A DNA stretch of 14,224 nt from CAYYYG01 sp964476135 (GTDB taxonomy: Bacteria; Patescibacteriota; Microgenomatia; UBA1406; GWC2-37-13), in the NCBI GenBank assembly GCA_964476135.1, contig CAYYYG010000029.1, positions 1-14,224 of the forward strand. The letters run 5' to 3'. A program made the position numbers and the translations under genes. Under the pieces are notes generated by a model. It made no database searches, was not told where the DNA came from, and was given only the letters and a program-made list of their open reading frames with translations. Positions 5,433 through 11,639 of this stretch are shown one piece after another; position 1 is the first letter of the stretch, and the number at the start of each line of letters is the position of its first letter.

Positions 5433-6239
5433 TCATTTTTTCGGTGAAAGTACCGATTTATAAGCTTCACTGAATTTCATCGGAACTCCCCCCAGATCAA
5501 GTGAGTGGAGAAGAGCTTCGGTAACACCACCCCGGGTGGCGACCATTCTTTTCAGATCAGATGTCGATATCTGGTGTTTATTAACGTAAGCCAATGTCCC
5601 GGTAAATAACTTATATATAATAGTATTTATGTCAACGTCGTTTAATATGGATTTACCGGTATTTTCGAGAATTTCCATATAGTAGGCAATCACTGCTGGT
5701 CCACAGCCGCAAAGAACCGTTATAGCGTCCAAATCCGACTCATTGGGGACGGGAACGACCAGACCCAAAAGAGAAATCAAATCAATAACGTCGTTTAATA
5801 TACCACCCTTCTTTTTATCGCCGGTATATAATCCGATGATTCCTTCATTTACGGCTGTGGGAAGGTTGGGCATAATCCGAATTATCGGCACTTCCCCATC
5901 GGCAATATGGCTTTTTATCAGGCTGATCGGAGTCAGTGCAGCGGCGGAAATTAGGATTTTGCCTTGTAAATATGGCTTTATCTCCTGGACAACAGGCAAG
6001 ATAAGTGTGGGTTTGACGGTCAGAAAGATAAAGCGGGCGAACTGGGCTGCCTTTGTGTTTGACCTGGTAACGCTGATCCCAAGTCTTTTTTTCAGCGTTT
6101 CAAGCTTATCTGAGGTCGGGTTGGCGGCGATTATATTTTTCGGACTGGTGCCGGCGTTAATGAACCCCTCAATAATGGCCGTTCCCATGTGGCCGGCGCC
6201 GATTACGGCTATTTTATTCCCTGATTTGTCCTTTACCAT
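5433..6239 (-). CDS. proC: Pyrroline-5-carboxylate reductase
   Basis: 268 residues, normal length. ProC reduces P5C to L-proline with NAD(P)H, the last step of the pathway. The N-terminus is a Rossmann fold (KIAVIGAGHMGTAI, 9-22). Typical blocks follow: FLTVKPTLILPVV, RIMPNLPTAVNEGI (121-134), ESDLDAITVLCGCGPAVIAYY (167-187; GSGPA is usual, here GCGPA) and the C-terminal VATRGGVTEALLHSLD (233-248), which corresponds to the usual SPGGTT block but with Thr-Arg in place of Ser-Pro. The sequence contains ILNDV twice (147-151 and 198-202), each encoded by an identical 14-bp DNA repeat. The start lies inside the end of proA (26-bp overlap), so translation is probably coupled. It is the last gene of the T-box controlled operon, and no clear terminator follows it. 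Confidence 0.93.
   Translation of the reverse strand: MVKDKSGNKIAVIGAGHMGTAIIEGFINAGTSPKNIIAANPTSDKLETLKKRLGISVTRSNTKAAQFARFIFLTVKPTLILPVVQEIKPYLQGKILISAAALTPISLIKSHIADGEVPIIRIMPNLPTAVNEGIIGLYTGDKKKGGILNDVIDLISLLGLVVPVPNESDLDAITVLCGCGPAVIAYYMEILENTGKSILNDVDINTIIYKLFTGTLAYVNKHQISTSDLKRMVATRGGVTEALLHSLDLGGVPMKFSEAYKSVLSPKK
5635..5648 (-). repeat. 14-bp in-frame repeat, copy 1 (proC)
   Basis: ATATTAAACGACGT on the minus strand, encoding ILNDV in TGKSILNDVD of ProC. With copy 3 the similarity extends over 33 bp (5628-5660 against 6559-6591), 27 of 33 positions identical, beginning with ACCGG. Confidence 0.85.
5788..5801 (-). repeat. 14-bp in-frame repeat, copy 2 (proC)
   Basis: The same 14 bases, again encoding ILNDV, here in DKKKGGILNDVID. 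The base after the core is also shared with copy 1. An ACCGG lies upstream as in the other copies, but with 19 rather than 7 bases before the core. Confidence 0.85.
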
Positions 6240-7491
6240 ATATTTCCCATGTATAAATTGTTAATTCCTTAAGACCGACGGGGCCGCGGGCGTGCTGTTT
6301 GCCGGTTGCGATTCCCATCTCCGCGCCAAGTCCGAAAACGTAACCGTCGTTCAGGCGGGTGGAGCAATTGACAAATACCGCCGCGGTGTCTATGGCGCGG
6401 CGGAAATAATCGATAATTTTTTGATCTGCGGCAATTATTCCTTCGGAATGTTTTTTGCCGTATTTTTCGATAAATTTGCAGGCTTCCTCGGGAGAAGCGA
6501 CCGATTTTATAATTATTGTTTTTGATAAAAACTCAGTTGCGTAATCATGGCTACTTAATAAGTACACGTCGTTTAATATTGATTGTCCGGTCACTTTTTC
6601 CGATTCTGATTTTTTAATTACAGTCCTTAGCTTTTTATCAAGGAGCACCTTCACGCCATTTGCCTGCAGATTCGCGACTAAAGATGTGATCACTTCTCCG
6701 CTTATTTTTTCATGGATTAATACCGCATCCGCCGAATTGCAGGCTGCTGGTTTTGAAGTTTTGGCGTTCACGATTATGTTATTTATTATTCCTGTGTCTG
6801 CCGATTTATCTATATAATAGCGGGCGCCGCCTGAGGCATGGGCGAGTACCGGGATTTTTGTCCGTTTTTTGACTTCATTCACCAGTCCGTACCCGCCGCG
6901 GGCAATCACAAGGTCGATATAGTCGTCACGGTCAAGAAGATCGTAAAGTTGTTCCCGGGAGTTTTGATTCACGAAGGCAACGCAATTTTCTGGGAGGCCG
7001 GATTTTACAAGCCCCTGTTTTACACACTTAAAAAGCACATTATTCGTATGGAGCGATTCCGATCCGCCCTTCAGTATCGCGGCGTTTCCGGATTTCAGGC
7101 AGAGGGCGGCGACATCGATGGTCACTTCCGGTCTCGCTTCGTAAATGACAAGTACGACTCCAATCGGCACGCGTACTTTTTTGAGAGTTAAACCTTGTTC
7201 GATCTTTCTTTCCTCAATAATCTCATCCAGTCCTGCATTTAGCTTTGATATCTCCGAAAGGCGATCCGTAATCGATCCAATGCCCTTGTCCGACAGTTTG
7301 AGACGATCAATAAAAGCCTGATTAAGTTTGGATTTGGCTGCTGCTTCGACATCGAGTTTATTCGCACCGAGTATCTGTTTTTTATTTTTGTTAATTTCAT
7401 TTGCAAGAATTTTTAGAAATTCGTTTCTTTTGCTGTCGGAGACCGAACGAAGCTCGGCTTTGGTCCCCGCTGTTTTTTTAAGGTTGATCAT
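6214..7491 (-). CDS. proA: Glutamate-5-semialdehyde dehydrogenase (gamma-glutamyl phosphate reductase)
   Basis: 425 residues, normal length. ProA reduces gamma-glutamyl phosphate with NADPH to glutamate semialdehyde, which cyclises to P5C. Family blocks are clear: VRVPIGVVLVIYEARPEVTID (106-126), the Gly-rich cofactor region LKSGNAAILKGGSES (132-146), DLVIARGGYGLVNEV, the catalytic Cys251 in SKPAACNSADAVLIHE, FVNCSTRLNDGYVFGLGAEMGI (373-394) and HARGPVGLKELT (400-411). The protein contains the third ILNDV (305-309), encoded by the DNA repeat also found twice in proC, in a stretch after KKSESEKVTG that looks longer than in typical ProA. The start codon overlaps the proB stop as ATGA, so translation should be coupled. 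The end overlaps proC by 26 bp. Confidence 0.96.
   Translation of the reverse strand: MINLKKTAGTKAELRSVSDSKRNEFLKILANEINKNKKQILGANKLDVEAAAKSKLNQAFIDRLKLSDKGIGSITDRLSEISKLNAGLDEIIEERKIEQGLTLKKVRVPIGVVLVIYEARPEVTIDVAALCLKSGNAAILKGGSESLHTNNVLFKCVKQGLVKSGLPENCVAFVNQNSREQLYDLLDRDDYIDLVIARGGYGLVNEVKKRTKIPVLAHASGGARYYIDKSADTGIINNIIVNAKTSKPAACNSADAVLIHEKISGEVITSLVANLQANGVKVLLDKKLRTVIKKSESEKVTGQSILNDVYLLSSHDYATEFLSKTIIIKSVASPEEACKFIEKYGKKHSEGIIAADQKIIDYFRRAIDTAAVFVNCSTRLNDGYVFGLGAEMGIATGKQHARGPVGLKELTIYTWEIYGKGQIRE
6566..6579 (-). repeat. 14-bp in-frame repeat, copy 3 (proA)
   Basis: The same ATATTAAACGACGT, encoding ILNDV in VTGQSILNDVYL of ProA. Same strand and same reading frame as both copies in proC. 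Confidence 0.85.
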
Positions 7492-8117
7492 AGATTTAAT
7501 CCATTTATAATGCTGTTTCTTACTGTTCCGTCAACGATATTTGTATTGATCCGGTTATTTTTTGCGATACTGACTGCGTGCAATTTGGCCGCTCCCCCGC
7601 CGACGCCATGCTTCGAGCCGGCCATTGTCGAGAGCATGAGTAAATTATCGGCGCCGACTGTGATTGCCACCTCAACAGCAAGGTAATCGTTGCCGCCGAA
7701 ACTGTTTAGATCAATCACGTCATTTTCGTTGATTACCGGAACTATTTTATGTTCGAGGTAATGTTGAAGGGTTGTGGCCAGCGAATTTTTTGTCGACTGC
7801 GAAGCTAATGTCTGTTTGGTGAGAAGGATTTGTGCGATTTGCAGATTCTGCGAATCGAAAGCTGTATGCAGACATGTCATGAGTCTGATCTGTCCGATGC
7901 CGGCTGCGCATGACTTGAGAAGCAGGTTGCCGTTTTTCAGATTTATTTTTTTTGAGCCTTCGGCAACCGCGCCCGATACCACCAGAATAACCCGGTTGCC
8001 TTGATTTTGGACGGTGGCAATCTGTTCGGCGAAATGACAGCAGCGTACATGATTTATTTCGCCTCCCGAAAAAAGAACGCTGGTACCGATTTTGATGACT
8101 GTTATCATTTTTGGCAT
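7488..8117 (-). CDS. proB: Glutamate 5-kinase, unusually short, no PUA domain
   Basis: 209 residues from ATG 8117. ProB phosphorylates glutamate on the gamma-carboxyl, the first and normally feedback-inhibited step to proline. The amino-acid kinase fold is recognisable: IKIGTSVL (8-15), VVSGAVAEG (46-54), IVPVINENDVID (125-136), GGNDYLAVEVA (141-151), ADNLLMLS (156-163) and a Gly-rich GVGGGAAKL with Lys178 matching the usual GTGGMxTKL. Two things are odd. The 40-45 residues normally between LLLLTD..GLY and GTGGM are cut to about ten, and the protein ends right after the kinase fold, so there is no PUA domain. The start MPK was chosen because the in-frame TTG at 8138 lies in the terminator hairpin. 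GCGAGG, the 3' arm of that hairpin, sits 7 nt before the ATG and may serve as its Shine-Dalgarno. Confidence 0.88.
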   Translation of the reverse strand: MPKMITVIKIGTSVLFSGGEINHVRCCHFAEQIATVQNQGNRVILVVSGAVAEGSKKINLKNGNLLLKSCAAGIGQIRLMTCLHTAFDSQNLQIAQILLTKQTLASQSTKNSLATTLQHYLEHKIVPVINENDVIDLNSFGGNDYLAVEVAITVGADNLLMLSTMAGSKHGVGGGAAKLHAVSIAKNNRINTNIVDGTVRNSIINGLNL

Positions 8118-8146
8118 AAAAAAACCTCGCCTGAACAAGGACGAGG
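8118..8146 (-). terminator. T-box regulated intrinsic terminator before proB
   Basis: On the minus strand CCUCG (8146-8142) pairs with CGAGG (8129-8125) and CCU with AGG inside, followed directly by seven U (8124-8118) and the proB ATG. CUCGUCCUU is shared with the antiterminator, so the two structures exclude each other. When formed, the hairpin also buries the GAGG that could serve as ribosome binding site. Confidence 0.9.
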
Positions 8147-8316
8147 GGATTTATGCTCGTGGTACCACCTTGATTTCTGCAACTTACAGAAGTTACAGCT
8201 CTTGTGACGTGCTCCGATTTTTACATCGACACACGCTGGATTTATTTCTACGGTGTCCTTCCGTCGTACTCATCGTACGCTGCATTGCCCGGTGGGAGCC
8301 GGACTCAGACGCATTA
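8118..8316 (-). ncRNA. T-box riboswitch leader of the proBAC operon
   Basis: The leader contains the T-box consensus AAGGTGGTACCACGAG (8171-8156, minus strand). The antiterminator is canonical: AAGG pairs with CCUU (8140-8137) and ACGAG with CUCGU (8145-8141), leaving the 7-nt bulge UGGUACC. UGGU would pair with a tRNA end ACCA, i.e. discriminator A, as expected for bacterial tRNA-Pro. Stem III (8198-8177, 9 bp, loop CUGU) lies just upstream. AGUA (8270-8267) and GAA (8248-8246) resemble the S-turn motif but are only 18 nt apart, too close for a long Stem I. A 6-bp hairpin near the 5' end (8304-8299 with 8292-8287) has the loop CUCCCA, which holds Pro codons CCC and CCA. T-boxes sense uncharged tRNA. 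Pro specificity is inferred from the operon and this loop. Confidence 0.88.
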
Positions 8317-8321
8317 TTCGA

Positions 8322-8349
8322 ATTGTAAACATAATATATCAATTAACAA
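8322..8349 (-). promoter_or_regulatory. Promoter of the T-box/proBAC operon
   Basis: Minus strand TTGTTA (8344-8349), a 16-bp spacer and TACAAT (8322-8327). The start would fall near 8315, giving a leader of about 200 nt before proB. Confidence 0.55.
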
Positions 8350-8409
8350 CATAATTTGCAAATACTCCTAGGGGGTGCTGTTTTTCTCAAGGTTTTTGTT
8401 TTTATAAGG

Positions 8410-8415
8410 TATAAT
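8410..8415 (+). promoter_or_regulatory. Candidate -10 of the first GT-C gene
   Basis: A perfect TATAAT, 36 nt before ATG 8452, without a good -35. A start near 8422 would leave a ~30-nt leader that has no Shine-Dalgarno. This is the only part of the divergent region (8350-8451) in which I see a signal. Confidence 0.45.
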
Positions 8416-8451
8416 TAGTTTGCATCGATCCGATATTGTGAAAAGTACATT

Positions 8452-10074
8452 ATGTACGACATACACATTTCCAATAAAAAAACCTTATTCTTGCTCGCCG
8501 CTTTCGCATTAGTCGGATTTCTTCTGAGACTTTTATATTTCGAACAGATCACATTCGGCTACGATCAGGCAAGAGACGCTTTGGTGGCCATGGACATATG
8601 GCGAAACGATCCTATCAAAATAATCGGTCCGATGACAGACATCAGAGGTTTGTATCACGGGTCTTTGTACTGGTATTTGATATCACCGGTATACCATTTT
8701 TTTCAGGGGGATGTATTTATGGTTAAGTACTACCTGATAATTCTAAACCTCATATGTGTATTTCTGTTTTTTTATGTCGTAAAAGAAATCTTCAATAATA
8801 AGTTTATCGCCCTGTTATCCGCATTTATTTATGCGATTTCGTTCGAGTCGATACAGTACGCGAGATGGTTGTCAAATCCATCCCCAGCAATACTGTCGAC
8901 ATTAATTTCATACTATGGATTGTGGCTGATAATCAAAAAAAACATGAAGGGGATCGGAATTTTTTTAATCGCCTGGTCGTTATCGGTGAATTTTGAATTC
9001 TTTTTGGTTTACCACTTAATAATATTTATTGCTGTTCTCGCTTTCTTTGTTGAGAAGAAAATAGACACTGTTCGTAAAATAGCATCAAAAACGAACATTG
9101 TTCTGTCTCTAATGGCCGCGGCGCTGATATCGCCTTTTATCGTTTCCCAAGTCAAATTCGGTTTTCAGGGTGTGAAAGCGTTAACTGGTTTTTTAAAGGA
9201 GGAAAAAGGGGTGCTTGGGAGCTTTATCGGACCGATGGACTCATTCGTCGACAAGATGGCTCAGTCTTACTACTTAAATATGTTCGGGCTGAATTACCTG
9301 GGTTCCGGATTGCTGCTTATCTCGGTTATAGTCGTATGTTATTTTATTGCGAAAAAATATCCTACTTATAAAGCGCCGATATTGTTTGTCTTAGGTTGGT
9401 TTCTGTCGCCGCTGTTTCTTTTCAGCTTCGAAAAGCTGGGGGCATTTTTTATCAATCTCGGTAACTTATATGGCGGGATTATTTTATTTAGTGCCGCATC
9501 GAGTTATCTGATCCATAGAACCAGTTATAAAAAAATTACGATATTATTAGTTACAGCAATCTTACTCGCAAGCAATGTGCTTCTTATAGTGAGACATGCA
9601 GTAAACGGAGAAGTGCTTTTTAGTGTGCAACATAAAATGCTGCTGAGCGACGAACTGAAGTTGGTTGATTGGGCTTATCAGAAAAGCAATGGCCGGCCGT
9701 TCTTGATAAATACCGTCACTAATCCGTTATTTATCAATACCACATGGGCTTTCTTGTTCGATTGGTACGGCAGGAGTAAGTATGGATATATGCCGGGTTG
9801 GATGGGATATCCGCAGGTTGAGGTGTTTGGGTCGGAGGTTGAGTTTGGTCGAGTCGACAATGTGGTAAGTAAAGATTTTTATCTTATTATCGAACCGACC
9901 CCGGGAATACCAGATATATATATCAACGGTTATCAAAGATACGAAAACAGCCGGTCTGAGCTGATTGAGAGTAAGAAATTCGGCGGATTCATAATCGAAC
10001 ACAGAAGAATGACCTCAGAAACTCCTTTTTCACGGGACGATCTCTACAAATACGTGATAGGCAAGAAAGTGTAG
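8452..10074 (+). CDS. GT-C fold membrane glycosyltransferase-like protein
   Basis: 540 residues. About ten or more hydrophobic helices fill residues ~10-400, followed by a soluble C-terminal part of ~140 residues. The first extracytoplasmic loop carries FGYDQARDALVAMDIW (D38, D42), IIGPMTDIRGLYHGSLYWYL with IGP at 58-60 and GLYHG at 66-70. An acidic residue in this loop is the usual catalytic or metal site of GT-C (PMT/ArnT-like) enzymes, which use polyprenyl-phosphate sugars to modify proteins or lipids outside the membrane. The substrate cannot be told. The next gene is a paralogue with the same motifs at the same positions. ATG 8452 has no Shine-Dalgarno. The stop lies 5 bp from the end of the convergent paralogue. 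Confidence 0.78.
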   Translation: MYDIHISNKKTLFLLAAFALVGFLLRLLYFEQITFGYDQARDALVAMDIWRNDPIKIIGPMTDIRGLYHGSLYWYLISPVYHFFQGDVFMVKYYLIILNLICVFLFFYVVKEIFNNKFIALLSAFIYAISFESIQYARWLSNPSPAILSTLISYYGLWLIIKKNMKGIGIFLIAWSLSVNFEFFLVYHLIIFIAVLAFFVEKKIDTVRKIASKTNIVLSLMAAALISPFIVSQVKFGFQGVKALTGFLKEEKGVLGSFIGPMDSFVDKMAQSYYLNMFGLNYLGSGLLLISVIVVCYFIAKKYPTYKAPILFVLGWFLSPLFLFSFEKLGAFFINLGNLYGGIILFSAASSYLIHRTSYKKITILLVTAILLASNVLLIVRHAVNGEVLFSVQHKMLLSDELKLVDWAYQKSNGRPFLINTVTNPLFINTTWAFLFDWYGRSKYGYMPGWMGYPQVEVFGSEVEFGRVDNVVSKDFYLIIEPTPGIPDIYINGYQRYENSRSELIESKKFGGFIIEHRRMTSETPFSRDDLYKYVIGKKV

Positions 10075-10079
10075 GATGA

Positions 10080-11567
10080 TTATTGAGGGATTCGTTTCAC
10101 CTTCATTACCGTTACCCGGGTAAAGGTTTTTTTAAGCTCGACTTTCGCAGTTTTTGGTAGATTATTTTCGGTCCACTGCTGTTCCCGTATTTTATAATCG
10201 TCTTCTTCGATAATAAACCAGCAGGTGTCTTTGACCCATTCCTTGGACGGGATTGTGCTGTCGGTTGAGATTTTTTTGTGCAGGAATAAATACTCGTATG
10301 TGTAGGGAATAACCGGCGGCGTGTATATTTTAACGCAATATTCCTTATCTGATGCTGCCTGAATGTATTCGACTATCTCAGTTTGCATACCCAGATCAGA
10401 CAATTTTTTCGGTTTATTGAATTCGATAATAAACTGCCTGGCGCCCCATATCAAAAGCACGAAAATAACCAGGAGCTTGAATTTCATTAGTGTCGGACTG
10501 ATTTTTTTGGGAGTCAGCAGGATGCCTATTGCAAATAGGTATATAAAATGAATGCCTTCATAGTAGTTGGACCAAAAGTTGTCCTTAAATAATGTGGATA
10601 ATATAAACAGCAAAGTTAGCAGATATATGTAGAATTTAAGAGATCTCAGATAAATGATTTTGTTGTTTTTGCGCGATAAGAAAGTTATTGCCGCAATCGA
10701 TATTATGAATGCGTAAGCAAACCAGTCGCTTGGAAAAATTGATTTGTAATATCCGCCGAATAAATTTGCCCTATCGGTCAGGATTTCCCAGTACCCTTTG
10801 GGGTTATAATACTTCGGTTCGGTGATAAACGCATAAAGAGTTTTTGTCTGTAAAAAATTGTTCTTGATTTCAAATAGAACTCGAGGAAGGAAGGGAATAA
10901 TAAGGGCGGGCAGGAAAAAAACACTCTGCCTCCCATAAACAAGCGGCCGTAACTTTTTAAATAATATGGTCGCAATGAAATAAGTAGGAATCAGCATTAA
11001 TCCGAACGCGAACTCAAATTCGGCTACCAGCCCAAGAGTCAGTCCGGCGATTATAACCGGCCATTTTTTTCCGGTCGATTCTTTCTCAAGTAGATAGAAA
11101 TTTGCAATCAACAAAAGTGCCAGACTTGGGAGAACCATAATGTTGTTGCCTACGAAAATTGAGCAGAATATAAAGTACCCGGACGTTGCGATAAGAAGTG
11201 AAATTATGAGCGCCGTCAGCCGGCCAAAAAATTTACTCAAGAATAAGATAAAGATGACAAATACGAGAGCCTGAATCAAGTAATTAAAATAATAAAATCC
11301 GACAGGGTTACCGCCGAAGAGAAGGAATGGGATTGTAAGTATGTAATACCATTCAGCGCCATGATATAGTCCCTGAATTCCGGTTACTGGGCCGATGAAA
11401 GTAAGATTTTTATACAAGACAATTTCCGCCGCTTTCAAGAAATCGCGTCCCTGATCGTAAGTATAACCAACATTTTCAAAATATATATGCTTGAGGCGTA
11501 AGAAGGAATATAAAACAAAAATGACAGCCCCTAGTATAAAGAAATATTGTCGTGACAGGAATTTCAT
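10080..11567 (-). CDS. GT-C fold membrane glycosyltransferase-like protein, paralogue
   Basis: 495 residues, the same architecture as its convergent neighbour: an N-terminal helix, then GYTYDQGRDFLKAAEIV (YDQ at 37-39, D42), FIGPVTGIQGLYHGAEWYYI (IGP 58-60, GLYHG 66-70), about ten membrane helices to ~residue 385 and a soluble C-terminal part of ~100 residues. The motif positions coincide exactly with those of the other protein, so the two derive from one ancestor, although the remaining sequence has drifted widely. It probably transfers a sugar from a lipid-linked donor on the outer membrane face; donor and acceptor are unknown. No Shine-Dalgarno is seen. A promoter TTGATC-16-TATAAT lies upstream, interlocked with that of the divergent ligase gene. 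Confidence 0.78.
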   Translation of the reverse strand: MKFLSRQYFFILGAVIFVLYSFLRLKHIYFENVGYTYDQGRDFLKAAEIVLYKNLTFIGPVTGIQGLYHGAEWYYILTIPFLLFGGNPVGFYYFNYLIQALVFVIFILFLSKFFGRLTALIISLLIATSGYFIFCSIFVGNNIMVLPSLALLLIANFYLLEKESTGKKWPVIIAGLTLGLVAEFEFAFGLMLIPTYFIATILFKKLRPLVYGRQSVFFLPALIIPFLPRVLFEIKNNFLQTKTLYAFITEPKYYNPKGYWEILTDRANLFGGYYKSIFPSDWFAYAFIISIAAITFLSRKNNKIIYLRSLKFYIYLLTLLFILSTLFKDNFWSNYYEGIHFIYLFAIGILLTPKKISPTLMKFKLLVIFVLLIWGARQFIIEFNKPKKLSDLGMQTEIVEYIQAASDKEYCVKIYTPPVIPYTYEYLFLHKKISTDSTIPSKEWVKDTCWFIIEEDDYKIREQQWTENNLPKTAKVELKKTFTRVTVMKVKRIPQ

Positions 11568-11599
11568 TAACTAATATTCTATCATATGAATGAATACGG

Positions 11600-11627
11600 A
11601 TTATATTGACCGCCGATGCGCGATCAA
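11600..11627 (-). promoter_or_regulatory. Promoter of the second GT-C gene
   Basis: Minus strand TTGATC (11622-11627), a 16-bp spacer and a perfect TATAAT (11600-11605). The start would be near 11593, leaving a ~25-nt leader without a Shine-Dalgarno. A second -10-like TAGAAT lies 8 nt before the ATG and could give a leaderless form. Confidence 0.55.
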
Positions 11628-11634
11628 ATACAAT
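11606..11634 (+). promoter_or_regulatory. Promoter of the acyl-CoA ligase gene
   Basis: TTGACC (11606-11611), a 17-bp spacer and TACAAT (11629-11634), with ATG at 11640 only 5 nt later. Transcription should start at or within a base or two of the start codon, a leaderless mRNA. The element interlocks with the minus-strand promoter of the GT-C gene. Confidence 0.7.
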
Positions 11635-11639
11635 GAAGT

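Noticed and set aside
8118..8138. Longer proB start at TTG 8138
   Set aside because: The extension (MFRRGFF) is just the translation of the terminator arm and U-tract; ATG 8117 directly follows the terminator.
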